In this document: in pieces, positions 12,924-23,445 of the stretch
Numbering within the stretch: position 1 is the first letter of the stretch
Layout of the letters: every line of letters begins with the position of its first letter
NCBI GenBank assembly: GCA_017165825.1
Contig: CM029376.1
Coordinates: 22,230,558-22,294,557 of the forward strand
Length of the DNA: 64,000 bases
From: Hepsetus odoe
Taxonomy: Eukaryota > Chordata > Actinopteri > Characiformes > Hepsetidae
Reading direction: 5' to 3'
The notes under the pieces: generated by a model
The model's database searches: none
Told to the model about the DNA's origin: nothing
What the model saw: only the letters and a program-made list of their open reading frames with translations
Made by a program: the position numbers and the translations under genes

Positions 12924-13310
12924 GAGAAATGGGTGAACTTTGTGCAATCAAAGATTAATTCCTATGAGAATGAGGTAGAAAGAGACTTTTCCACTTTTTC
13001 TCCGCTTTACAATGTGCTGTCCAACTAAATCTAATGTAAAATGTTTAACAGATGTCTACACAGTGTATACACCGTCAATGGAGAAATGCTTGTTTTTAAG
13101 CAATTCCTGCAACCAGATCCTTTTGTAGTATAATCAAAAGAGCATCTTACAGGCAGTGCAGTGAACTTACTGAATAAGAAAGCCTCTTGACTGAAACATA
13201 ATTGTCAGTACAAAAGGTGTAAACTTCCCTAGAACATGTCTAAAACTGAGGCATTGTCGAAGAAGTTCGGCAAGGAGACATCAATTTAAAACCCTGTTTG
13301 AACAGATTCT

Positions 13311-16300
13311 TCAGTGTAAGATGTGAGGCCTGAGCTTGGCCCACCTCTGCTCCAGCTGCTGTTTAAGTGGCTCTGGAGCAAAGCTGCACCGGATGGCCTG
13401 CTGGGAAAGAGCCCACACAGCCTCCTGACTAAGGCCAAACGTAGAAGCAGCCAACTGGTATTCCTGAGAGAGATCTGTGCAGAATACACCCTTATCATCC
13501 GTCTGAGAGGAGAAGCAGAACAAAACAGTTGAATGTGCAGTAAGCTAATTCAGAGGTCAGCACTAGTATGGCCAGATTCAACATCAGAAAGGTCAAAACA
13601 TGCTTACACAGAGCACACAAGGATGTCCCCGCTCATACCAATACTGAAAGTGATGTTTGTTGTAGGAAGGTACAGTTTGACCTTTTATGTTAGAGGTCAG
13701 ACAAAGCTCTGTAAGGACAGAATGAATCAGATCAAGGGAATGAGCACATGTCCAACTGTACAGGAAGTTATACCAAATGCATCCTAGAGAACATCAAAAT
13801 TAAGGATACTTATATGATGGTGAATGGTGGAATCGCCATTACTCACCTATAGGAATGTTTCCTTTGCAAACTTTTTCCACAAGACTGTCTGAACCACCAA
13901 CTTCAGGGTGTAAAAATGTTCCATGACCAATCCTATCAGGTGGCAAATCCAGTAGCAAGTCGGACTCCTCTTTCTGAGAAGGAACCTGAAACAACATGGT
14001 CATATTGCTTGCTGGCTGATTGCTATAAGGTTACTACTAGAAATGTTTAATGATAAGATTTTGATGTAGAAAGTCATACCTCTGACAAATGCAATGCAAG
14101 CTTAAGCCCACTGTTCTTAGCTCTCTGGAGTGCAGGGATTAGGTCTTTTCCATGACCAACCTTTAAAGATTACAAAAACACACTGTAGTACATCTGTTCA
14201 TCACTTACCCCTTTACCCATATTAGGAAGCTACACTGACCGTAGGATCACCACTCAGGTCCAGTCCTACAACCACACCGTCACTGGACAGCATGAAATCC
14301 TCAGCTAACTTCACCGTCTCCATAGCTACATCAGCGCCATTTCTGCGGTCTATAGCCACAAGAAACCTGCTCAACAGAAATTATTTGGAAAAGTTTCATT
14401 AAGAGAAGCTGGAGGTTATTTTTTCCCCTTCACAAAAGGAAGGGTATCAGACTATCTCAAACTGAACAGGAATGAGGCACAAACCTGACATCTATGTCTA
14501 CTCCTTCTTCCTTACATTTGTGGATGGCTTCAATGACCAATTCAACATATCTTCTTTTAGACAGACCTTGGCAAAAAGAAGGCTAATTATAAATCAAAAG
14601 AAGCAATTTTCCACCACTTGCAGCCATCCACCCATCCATCCATTTTCTGAGCTGCCTATCTTAACCACATTCGCAGGGGTGCTGGAGCCTAAAACAGCAG
14701 AGAAACATCCGAAACAGGTTTCCAGTCCATCGCTGGGCATTTCAGATCTCCATTAAAAATTATGACACCTGTTTTAGTTTCTTCTCTTGGGGTGCTTCGT
14801 AACTCCAAATACTTCACCCCATCTGCAGCAAATTCCTTAATAACATCTTTAGCAACCTGTTAAAAAAAAAAGAAATTATGAACCCTTTAACTAGTGTTTG
14901 AGTGTGAAATTCAATGCAAACAGCTATGTACCATTAGGATATCCTCTTCTGAATCAATCAGCTGATGGATCACTTTGAAAACTTGGAAGCATCTGCAAAA
15001 AAGAAATTAAGCACTTAAGCACATATGTCTTTTCCTCATTATCATTGGTTGTTTTAGAAAAAAATACATGCTGCTAATGTAAGACATGAGACTGAAACTG
15101 AAATGAGTTTTGTTTATAGATAAATAAAAATTTTATGCACTGTATTTCCAGAAACAAGAACACATGGGATGGCCCGTAAAAAAAAAAAACCTTACTGAGC
15201 AGTTATTACCAACCTCAGTCCCAGAAGCCTGCTCATGTTTGTTATTTTTCTGCTCCAACCCACACACATCAACCCAGGAAAGGCTTTTTTCAGCTGATTA
15301 TTTGAATCATTTAAAATAAAACATTAAAATGTTCAGAGCGGGGCGACCTCCAGGACCAAAGTTAGAAAAACACTGCATGCTGTAGTGAAAGGCTGCAAGT
15401 ACACACTCGTCCAGCGTACGCCGCTGTCCACTGCGTATGGCCGTCATGCTGTGCTTGATATTGAGATGTGGTTTGCGGGCAATGAGCTTCTCCATTGTTT
15501 CAAAACTGACAGAGCCATTCAGATGTGCATGAAGTTCCTGTAGATGAAAAACAATTATCATCTTAACCATAACACTGACTTGCTCTCCTGAATCTCTCCA
15601 GACAGCCCTGTTTTTTACTGTTCACTTTCTTTAACCTTTCCCTAAGGAGAACTTGATGAGTAGATGAAACTGTACAGCACACTAAATTGTGGCTTAATAA
15701 TATCACAATTAATTTATATAATATTTCATTTATATTTATAAAATATTAATATTTAATATTTATAAAGGATGCAGATTTATAAGATTTTTTTTTGCTATGG
15801 TCACTGACATGTCATGTGCCTTTGCAAAATGTTATTTGCTTGTACATAATTCTTCTTTTTTGTAAAAAAAAAAAAAAGTAATACAATTTGTACCATTGTA
15901 ATAAAATGCTAATAGCAAAAACAGCAACAAGAATATGAACTCTGCACTGTCAGCTAATTATTGTACTTCTTATTTTATATACAGGACCATCCAAAGGTTG
16001 GAGCAACAAGGCCAATTCATTTGTTGTTGCTACGTACTAATTATATTTGAGTTTGAGTAAGAGAAATATGAGATTAACTTTTTCCTTTTTTTCTAACAGG
16101 ACACGTGTTTGCCTGCCCCTCATGTTCCAGCACTTTTGCTCACTTAAAAAAGTGGGTGGTCAGACACAAAAGGTGCTATATTCTATGTAATATAAGATGT
16201 AGTTCAGTTTTTTCAAGTTTGAAATTTTACAAAGCTATTTTACAAAGAGACTTTTTACTCAAAGAGGGGGCTGATGATTGTGGAGGGTATTGCACATTCA

Positions 16301-16969
16301 AATGAAATTCCTTGTGCACACACACTGAACAGTGAGTAGTAAATTTGTCCTCTGCATTAAACCCATCCAGGACAGCGATGCCTGCATCCAGAGAGCCGCA
16401 CTGATACCTCAGGGTAACCTGCTGATCCAGAATCAAATCTACAACCTTCTGATCACGAGGCCTAAACCCTAACCACTAGGCCACCACTGTCCCCAAACCA
16501 GCAGCCTTTCAGCCCAACAGTGTGGTAGTTTGAAACACACGTCTTATATTCTGTATAGTGCAGTTTTTGTGTCAGTGAGGTGTTTTTAATCCGGTGAGGC
16601 TCTCCAGAGACACTGGTGGAGATTTTCAGATGGTTTAAAGTTTATTTTAGTCAGAGTGTCTCTTTAAATCTGGGTGATATTTATCTACCAAATAAAAAAC
16701 CGCCTTCTTGAACCTCTTTGCTTTCCGTAGTGTTCGGCGCTGGGGGATCATGAACATAGGGTGAAATAAATCTTTAATCAGTTGCACAAAAAGGATGTTC
16801 TTTTGAAGCAAGATGCTGTAAAACGTCCCCCCTCAGTCGCTACAAGTCAACCAAAACCTAATATTTTCGATTTGTTTTTTTGTTTTTTAAACTGGAGCGT
16901 ATTTATTCAGTTTAGCCATCTTACCACTTTAGGCAGCTGTCGATAGAAGTGATCAGCTTCGGTCTCCAT
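13311..16969 (-). CDS. adal: Adenosine deaminase-like protein (N6-methyl-AMP deaminase), complete
   Basis: Zinc hydrolase of the adenosine deaminase superfamily. ADAL/MAPDA enzymes remove the N6-methylamine from N6-methyl-AMP to give IMP, clearing modified nucleotides from RNA turnover. Exons are 16925-16969, 15407-15537, 14932-14992, 14769-14856, 14485-14566, 14240-14366, 14080-14160, 13847-13985, 13608-13708 and 13311-13502. They sum to 1047 nt and 348 aa (human 355). Catalytic motifs are all present: ELHAHLNGS (the HxH zinc ligands), GLDLSGDP (substrate loop), LALHLSE (zinc His plus catalytic Glu context), DRIGHGT (catalytic His) and CTDDKGVF (metal-binding and catalytic Asp pair). The start METEADHFYRQLPKV is the only ATG that joins the family N-terminus in frame. 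The 202-bp intron 14567-14768 holds an L2-type repeat tail, and intron 1 a SINE. It lies tail to head after cplx3. Confidence 0.97.
14625..14757 (-). repeat. L2-like LINE/SINE 3' tail in an adal intron
   Basis: Ends in the ATGGATGGATGG repeat on the minus strand and carries the CAGCGATGGACTGG and GGCTCCAGCACCCCTGCG phrases typical of the tail. It lies within the 202-bp intron between the adal exons 14485-14566 and 14769-14856. Confidence 0.65.
16100..16172 (+). other. Exon-like segment with a zinc-finger-like peptide, opposite strand in adal intron 1
   Basis: A strong acceptor (a T-rich tract then CTAACAG) ends at 16099 and a GT follows at 16173. In one frame the 73 nt encode CPSCSSTFAHLKKWVVRHKR, which has a C-x2-C pair and histidines like a C2H2 finger, but the spacing is one residue off the canonical C-x2-C-x12-H. 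No partner exons were found on this strand. It may be chance or a relic of a zinc-finger gene. Confidence 0.15.
16265..16497 (-). repeat. tRNA-SINE in adal intron 1
   Basis: Minus-strand head GACAGTGGTGGCCTAGTGGT, a box-B region, GTTACCCTGAGGTATCAGTG, and a body with GTTTAATGCAGAGGACAAAT. It has the same orientation as adal. Diverged. Confidence 0.75.
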
Positions 16970-17389
16970 GTCAGCACTCTGACAGGAAATTAATTAGAAA
17001 TCAACTTTGTAAACAAAGAATGGGGCTCGTTAAAGCTGAAACACTATTGCGCCGCTAAAATGATTCCCCCTGATCTCTTAACTTCTTACAGTGGTTCCGT
17101 TTATTTTGGAGTTTCTTCTTTCAGCAGTGATATTCCTCAGAACATATAACAGAATTATCACAATACACATTAATATCTACATATAAAAACCAGGTATAAT
17201 TTGAAGCTCACTTTTACATCGTACTGGATTTTTGCATAGGCTACTGTCAGACACAAACACACGTCTTTAAAAACAGAATTACACACAACAGCCTAAAAAC
17301 ACAGAAAATAGTATTTTTGTATAAATATGACTTGTATCCTTTATATGTGGCTCATACACACAAAACATTGTCAGTTTCTGCAATATATC

Positions 17390-17393
<4 letters not shown>

Positions 17394-17422
<29 letters not shown>
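17394..17422 (+). repeat. (TA)n microsatellite
   Basis: About 29 bp of TA repeat between cplx3 and adal. The rest of the 17.0-17.8 kb spacer shows no feature and should hold the adal 5' UTR and promoter and the cplx3 3' UTR. Confidence 0.85.
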
Positions 17423-17424
<2 letters not shown>

Positions 17425-17833
17425 CATATTTCTAATATATTTTCTTAACTATTATTTGCTTTTCCTGTGAGCAGGAGTCAATACCACTAACCCTGAGGCT
17501 GGAGAGTCTGTTCAGAGACATGGATTAAGCCTAGTCTAGTAATAATTTGCAGTGTCGGAGGTTGAACCTGCATTAAAAGTTCTTTTAGTCTAGGAGCCTT
17601 AATGTTTGTCCGCAAAAGGGTTGGTTTCATGGACGAAGCCTACTCTTGGATCAAACTGCAAGATCAGTAGTAGGCAAGACTTAATCTAGGTCTAGGAAAC
17701 TAACTCGAAGCATTTTGCAAGGAATGTGCTGTTTGTGAATCTCTGTTTATGATGAATTACTTTGCCCAATGTAATTTAGATCATGGTCCTGGGTCAGCTA
17801 TCTCACCCTGAGGCTTGTGTATGTGGATCTAAA

Positions 17834-20370
17834 TTACATGACTTCACACTTTTCGGCTGACTGTTTGAGGTCTTCAAAGGTGGCCTGGGCCTTGTCCTTC
17901 AGCTGGTCCACGTCAATGTTCTGAATGTTGGCCAGCTGACCCAGAACGGACTGCTTTTGCTCTTCCTCCTCGTTGTCTTCGGCAATCATCTTTGCCAGCT
18001 CAGTGGGCAGCTCCACATCTTTACCTGCGGCATCGATCTGAGTTTCATCCAGTTCGCTCTATAGGAGGAGAGAAACATGGGCTGGGCGACATTCAGAACA
18101 ACAAATGCATTTAAGATGCACATGAAAACATGCAGGTCAGTATACCGTTCCACAGAGTAAAAGCGTAGTTTTGGTCAGAATTAAGTATTAAGTAAAGAAT
18201 TTTTCTGGCTTCATTCCCACAATGGGCAGTTATGGGGTTAAGTGCTTTGCCCAAGGGCATTTCAGCCATGGATGGGTATGGTGTGTTGTTCACCCACTTA
18301 GCCCACCCATTTTTTTCGGCCAGCCTGGGTCTTGAACCCTGAGGTTGTTAGTTCTCTTCTCAAACCATTAGGCTATGGCTGCTCCACAATACAAGGCTGT
18401 CAATTAGTACGTTCAAATAAATCTTAAGGGCACAGTACCTAAGATCAAAGAAAGGGAGATTGGATAATGGTCATGTAATAATAAATTGAGAATGTTTCTG
18501 GTACATAAGCCCAGATTTAATTTGTGGACTTTATCAGATAAAAGAAACATGTAAAGGCTCATAAAAACAGAATATGAAAAATATAGAAATTTTGCTTTTG
18601 ATCTGTTATGGGGCAGGTTTTATGATGTTACAGACCTTTGGCAGCCTGTACTTCTCCCTGAAGTGGCTCCTGATTGTGGCCCTTTCCGCTTTCTTCTGAG
18701 CAAAGTTGGCATCTCGCTCAATCCTGAGTGAACACAGCAAAAATCATCCTGGCACAAATACACATAGAGATGTTTTGTAGAGGCAACAAGGCCCAAAAGC
18801 ACTGTGTTGAGGTGACAGAAAAAAAAGCAAAGGCCAAAAAGCCCAACAAAAATTTGCTCTGCGTGCTCAAATCTTAGCTTCTTCAGCCTGGTTGCATTCT
18901 TGCATCCGTCATTTAATGTGGAGACCAAGAGAGCAGACTGTGCACAATTTATTTCAAATGCAATACGGAAGAAGTGTAACATGACTCCCAAGAATGAAGA
19001 TGACACACAGAAAAGGCTGTTTATGCATTTCTAGGGTAGAAGTTACAGACTCTGGGCCAGGCAAGCATGGACCTAGAGGGCACTGCGACATATAGTATTG
19101 ATCGAAGATACAGCAGACTGTAAATAAAACCTCACGTTCCGGATCTCTCCTCTTATTACACAAGAGAAAGGTGTCCTGATGCTATTTTTATACTGACAGC
19201 AGGAAATAAATACCAGGCTCCTGGAATGATCTTGACTTATAGGGTGGTGGTGGTCCCAGGTTCAAATCCCACCTCCAGCACTACCACCACTGGTTCCCTG
19301 AGCAAGACCCTTAACCCTGAGTGTCTCCAGGGGGACTGTCCCTGTAATTAGGACATGGAAGTCACTCTGGATAAGAGCGTCTGCTAAATGCCGTAAATGT
19401 AAATCCAAATGACTTCCATATTCTGGTGTTTACCTGCTCTACCTCACCTGATCCATCTAATCAGCTTATTACCAAACTTTTACGGAGTTTACATAGGCGA
19501 GCATAAACATGAACAAAATGCAGGACATCGGTGGTCCTGGAGCTGGAGTTCCTGATCTTCATGTACAGGTGTATAGATGAGATATACAGACGGTTAATAT
19601 TACAGCCACAAAAGCTCAATAAAGAGGTCACCAGCAATCAGAAGGTCACCAGGTCAAATCCAATAGGAGATTGGATACGACTTGCCTGTCATTGTGCCCT
19701 TGGGCAGACATTTAATCCATGTGTGAAGATGTGTCAAGATTGGTCAGACTGTTAAGCAAACCATATGACTAATATTACACCTAAACAGAGATGTATATAA
19801 AAGCATTGTACCTTTTGTCAAATAATGACCGTGCAAAACAACTTGAGAAGAATAGCAGCTCAGAAAACTACAAGGTTTCTATGCAATGCAATGACATCAT
19901 ATATCCGATTTCTATCAGATGAGCTGAAGTCAAGTAAAATGATGAAGTGCAGAAGTCATATGGATAGCCAATGCAAACGTACAGATGCCATCAATAATGA
20001 TTCAAAATAAATGATCACAGAAAAAATTAATTAGTAACTGATTTTTAGTGACTGAACTGTTGTAAACAGATTCTTTGTGATGAGCAAAAGCATAAATATT
20101 AAAGTCAGCTGTCCTAAATGGATCAACATGTCTATACTGTTGTACATTTAGACTGCCAGGGTTCTTCAGCCTGGTTCCTCCAGGAACTCTGGAGTGAAAA
20201 ATGGACACTTACTTCTCCTCTGCCAGCTGCTGCTGGTACTGCTCAAACTCCTCCTGGGTCATCCCCTTGGCTGCAGCCTCACATTTCTCACCTTCAGGTT
20301 TCTCCTCCGCAATACCCCCGGTGAGGTCCTTCAGCTGCCCCCCAATCATGTGCTTCACCATGAACGCCAT
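17834..20370 (-). CDS. cplx3: Complexin-3, complete
   Basis: Small SNARE-binding protein that clamps and promotes synaptic vesicle fusion; CPLX3 is the form known from retinal ribbon synapses. Exons 20213-20370, 18636-18723 and 17834-18058 add to 471 nt and 156 aa (human 158 aa). The N-terminus is MAFMVKHMIGGQLKDLTGG. The central SNARE-binding helix (about residues 50-85) includes AERATIRSHFREKYRLPK. An acidic linker follows, then the C-terminal helix and the CAAX box CEVM at the end, which in complexins 3 and 4 is farnesylated and anchors the protein to membranes. The ATG at 20368-20370 is chosen because it opens the family N-terminus and lies about 190 bp downstream of a TATA box. A V-SINE-type element sits in intron 1. 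adal follows 0.9 kb downstream on the same strand. Whether this is the teleost a or b copy cannot be told here. Confidence 0.97.
18210..18386 (-). repeat. SINE-like element in cplx3 intron 2
   Basis: Minus-strand GGAGCAGCCATAGCCTAATG head and the box-B-like GGTTCAAGACC, then the GCCCTTGGGCAAAGCACTTA body. A different, older family from the GGCCTAGTGG SINEs. Confidence 0.55.
19236..19405 (+). repeat. V-SINE-type element in cplx3 intron 1
   Basis: GGTTCAAATCCCACCTCC (box B), GAGCAAGACCCTTAACCCTG, and the signature end CTCTGGATAAGAGCGTCTGC followed by TAAATG repeats. Opposite orientation to cplx3. Confidence 0.8.
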
Positions 20371-20554
20371 GCACCTGTTCTTCTGCAGGACACTTTACAC
20401 TTTACACTTTAAAGTTTACACCCAGAAACAGTTCAACACAACTAGTCTTGCTTCACACCCGTTCTCTGGCTGACTAAATGAACAGATCAAGACTGGCGTT
20501 CATGTTCCCTGCTGTGCCTTTCTGCAGGTTCGCTATATCTGATGTTTGTATCCT

Positions 20555-20660
20555 CCTCTTTATATAAAGCTGCATGCAGCGTGTGTTACTTTTTTACCCC
20601 CACGTCAGCCACGCCTCCTCTATTACATGATTGGCTATACTCGACAGGGGGCGGAGCTGA
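20555..20660 (-). promoter_or_regulatory. cplx3: cplx3 core promoter (GC box, CCAAT, CRE half-site, TATA)
   Basis: Read on the minus strand toward the gene: a GC box in the GGGGCGGAGC region at 20648-20657 (plus-strand sense), a CCAAT box at 20630-20634, a GGAGGCGT Sp/KLF-like box near 20610-20618, a TGACGT CRE half-site at 20602-20607 and a TATA box TTTATATAAAG at 20559-20569. The spacing is that of a classical TATA promoter. Transcription would start near 20530, giving a 5' UTR of about 160 nt. The motifs are seen; activity is inferred. Confidence 0.65.
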
Positions 20661-21999
20661 GGTGTGCCGTCTTCATACAGGGCAATCTCGTGCTGAAAGA
20701 CGCTCTCTAATTGCATATGATTGAATGCAATATGATGAATTGTTTAGTTCACTAAAACAAGTTTAATTAACAATTCCCCAGTTTGGGCTTAAACGGACAG
20801 CCCAAATTTATCCTATAATTCTAATTTTGTAGAGAGTAGTTATTACATCTATTTTAAACTCTGACAGCATTATAATAACTTTAGCTTTTCTAAAAAAAAA
20901 AAATCTAAAATCTTTAAGAAACAGTATCTTCTCGAGTCTAAGAGACTTGGATGAGGTGTCTGATAATCAGCTTTTTCTTGTGATAAAAGCTGCTAGTTAA
21001 AAAATAATAATTATAGTAATAATGATACAGAGTGCGAAATAAATCCAAAAAGAAAAATGAATTAAAAAAAGGCTTCATGGAAAACAGAATTATGTTCCTT
21101 TTTGAAATAAAATGGTCTGATGCAGAATGTACATTCTTCGTTTACCTACTAGTTTCTGTCCACCTTGCTTCCCTACAGTCCCATTTTTGAACTGGGAAAA
21201 CTGCCCTTTTGAACTTCTTTTTTATTGTGACATCACAAAAAGCCCAATACATTCATTGTTAAGCTCCACCCATTTGTACTGAAGTTCAAAGGAGACTTTC
21301 ATCCTGACTGCTTTGTCAATGAGGTTCAATACACTCATCTTCCTGTGGCCATTTTACATGAAAATAAGATACAGATAAATATTCCCATCAACTTCTATGG
21401 GCCATGTGACCCTGGTTTGGAAAATGACTTCTATCCCTCCATTATGAACTGCACAAAAAGTGATGGCACTGGGTTATTTTGTGAATTATGAGTATTTATA
21501 GCTGCAGTCTTTGCAATGAAACCAGCATTGTAACCCTAGGCAAGTTCTGTCATTACATGCACTCACTTCTTTCATACCTTCATTGGTGAAGGATTCCACA
21601 TTTAAATACATTTTTTGTTGGCTTAGTTATGCCCTGTGGAAGCCTTTTTGCACTTGGTTTAACTCCAGAATCTGAAAAGAGTGCACAAAGATAGATTAGA
21701 CTGATGGCACTCTGTCCTAACAGTGCACTTATAGGATGATTTAAACCTGAGCCTACAGTGTTTATCTACAGGGAGCTGTTGTTTAAGATTACTTCTGAGC
21801 ACCCGTGCATATGCTGATGAGTAAGAGTGAGTAACTCAGAGTTACCCAGGCCCTCTCCTGCCGTTACTCAAGATACTTTTGCAGCACAGAGACATTGCGA
21901 ATGTGTTGGTTCAAGCTTTTACTGGATTTTAGGGTTATTTCTACACTTAAGAAGGGCTGCATGGGTCCAGTGTTCATGGGTTTCTGACTGGGGGTAGAC

Positions 22000-22034
<35 letters not shown>

Positions 22035-23050
22035 TGTTGTTTTTGTTTGTTATGCACATTTTTAAAAACACAATTGACATGAAATGATTTCCTGCTTAAT
22101 CAAATAAAAAAAACCCATAGCACTTGAATATGTACAAATGACTAAATTAATGAATGTTATCCAGTCTTGCTTCCTGATTGAAGGGCTTAATACTGAATCT
22201 CGAATATCTAGCTTGTTTTTAATAATTGTTTTTAATGTTTTTAATGAGAGCTCCTCCATTCTGCCTATGAGGCATATTTAGTGTCTTGTCAAGACTCTAC
22301 TGAATACATTTTCTTAATTTATGCACATTTCTCCTCTCTTTGTTTCCAGTGTTGGGCTTGTTTGTCTGATTTAAATGTGCACATTTGTCATTGTGAAACA
22401 AAAGGCAGTGTAAAAACAGAGCATTCTGGGTTGTTGACTTCCTTGTCCTCTATCTCACTTGAGAGCTCTGGGCCCTGCGATGCACTTAAAGTTTTGACAA
22501 GACATGAATGTGAAAGATATGAACAAGAATTATAGTTTGTTTGTGTCCTCCTTTGGGGGTGATATTGTTCATGATGGATTTGCAATGAAAGAACAGTGAG
22601 TCACTGCTCTGCACCAAAAATTCTGTCCCATCAGTTATTTATTCTAGCGTTTATTCATGTTAGTTTCAAGCATTCATCTCCCTCTCAGCTTTTTTGCTTT
22701 CTCTGTCAGATTATATCAGCTCCTTTATTCAAAGGTGACATTATCATTGATGGCTGCATCTGTCTCCTTTTCACGCTGCATGTCCTTATTCTGCAAGTCA
22801 GGCTGGAAAACAGGTGGCTTTTAATATCCGTGTATTATGAAAAGACAAGGGATGGTGGGTTCCTGCTAGGATCTATCATGTCTTAACAAAATCACCATTT
22901 GAGATCCTGAGCCAAGTTCCTTAACAAAGCAGTTGCAGGGATACCTACTGCAGAGATAAAAAAATAAATGTAAATAAATGTAAAAGTGCAAAAGATATTT
23001 TAATTATACATCAAAATAATAATAACAATTATATATATATATATATATTT
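20661..23050. other. Intergenic stretch upstream of cplx3
   Basis: Holds an (AAT)n microsatellite at 22001-22034 and a possible unclassified repeat near 21160-21420 (TGTGACATCACAAAAAGCCC and an AACTTCTATGGGCCATGTGA segment). No exon is supported; lman1l, which lies here in mammals, was not seen. Confidence 0.4.
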
Positions 23051-23055
23051 ATTCC

Positions 23056-23425
23056 CCGGGCAGTGGTGGCCTAGTGAAGGCGCACACATGATCGGAGTGT
23101 CTGGGGTTCAAGGGTTGCCCTGAGGTACCCTTGAGCAAGGTGCCGTCCCCGTCCCGCTCCTCCCTGCGATGGGCTGGCGACCTGTCCAGGGTGCGTCCCC
23201 CGTCCTCGCCCTGTGTGCGCTGGGTTGGTCACCGGCACTCCCCCGCGACCCCATTTGGGACAAGCGGCAGATAATGGATGGATGGATGGATACATTCCCT
23301 GTGATGGGCTGGCGACCTGTCCAGGGTGTGTCCCCTGTCCTTCGCCCTGTGTGAGCTGGGATATACTCCAGCACTCCCCCGCGACCCCACTTGGGACAAG
23401 CGGCAGACAATGAATGAATGAATGA
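23056..23425 (+). mobile_element. tRNA-SINE with tandemly doubled GATGGA-type tail
   Basis: Head GGGCAGTGGTGGCCTAGTGA is followed by an eroded tRNA part, the CCCTTGAGCAAGGTGCCGTC body and a first tail ending in (GATG)n at about 23275-23290. A second, more diverged copy of the tail alone follows, ending in (AATG)n at 23408-23425. TA repeats flank both ends. Confidence 0.82.
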
Positions 23426-23445
23426 AAATATATATATATATATAT

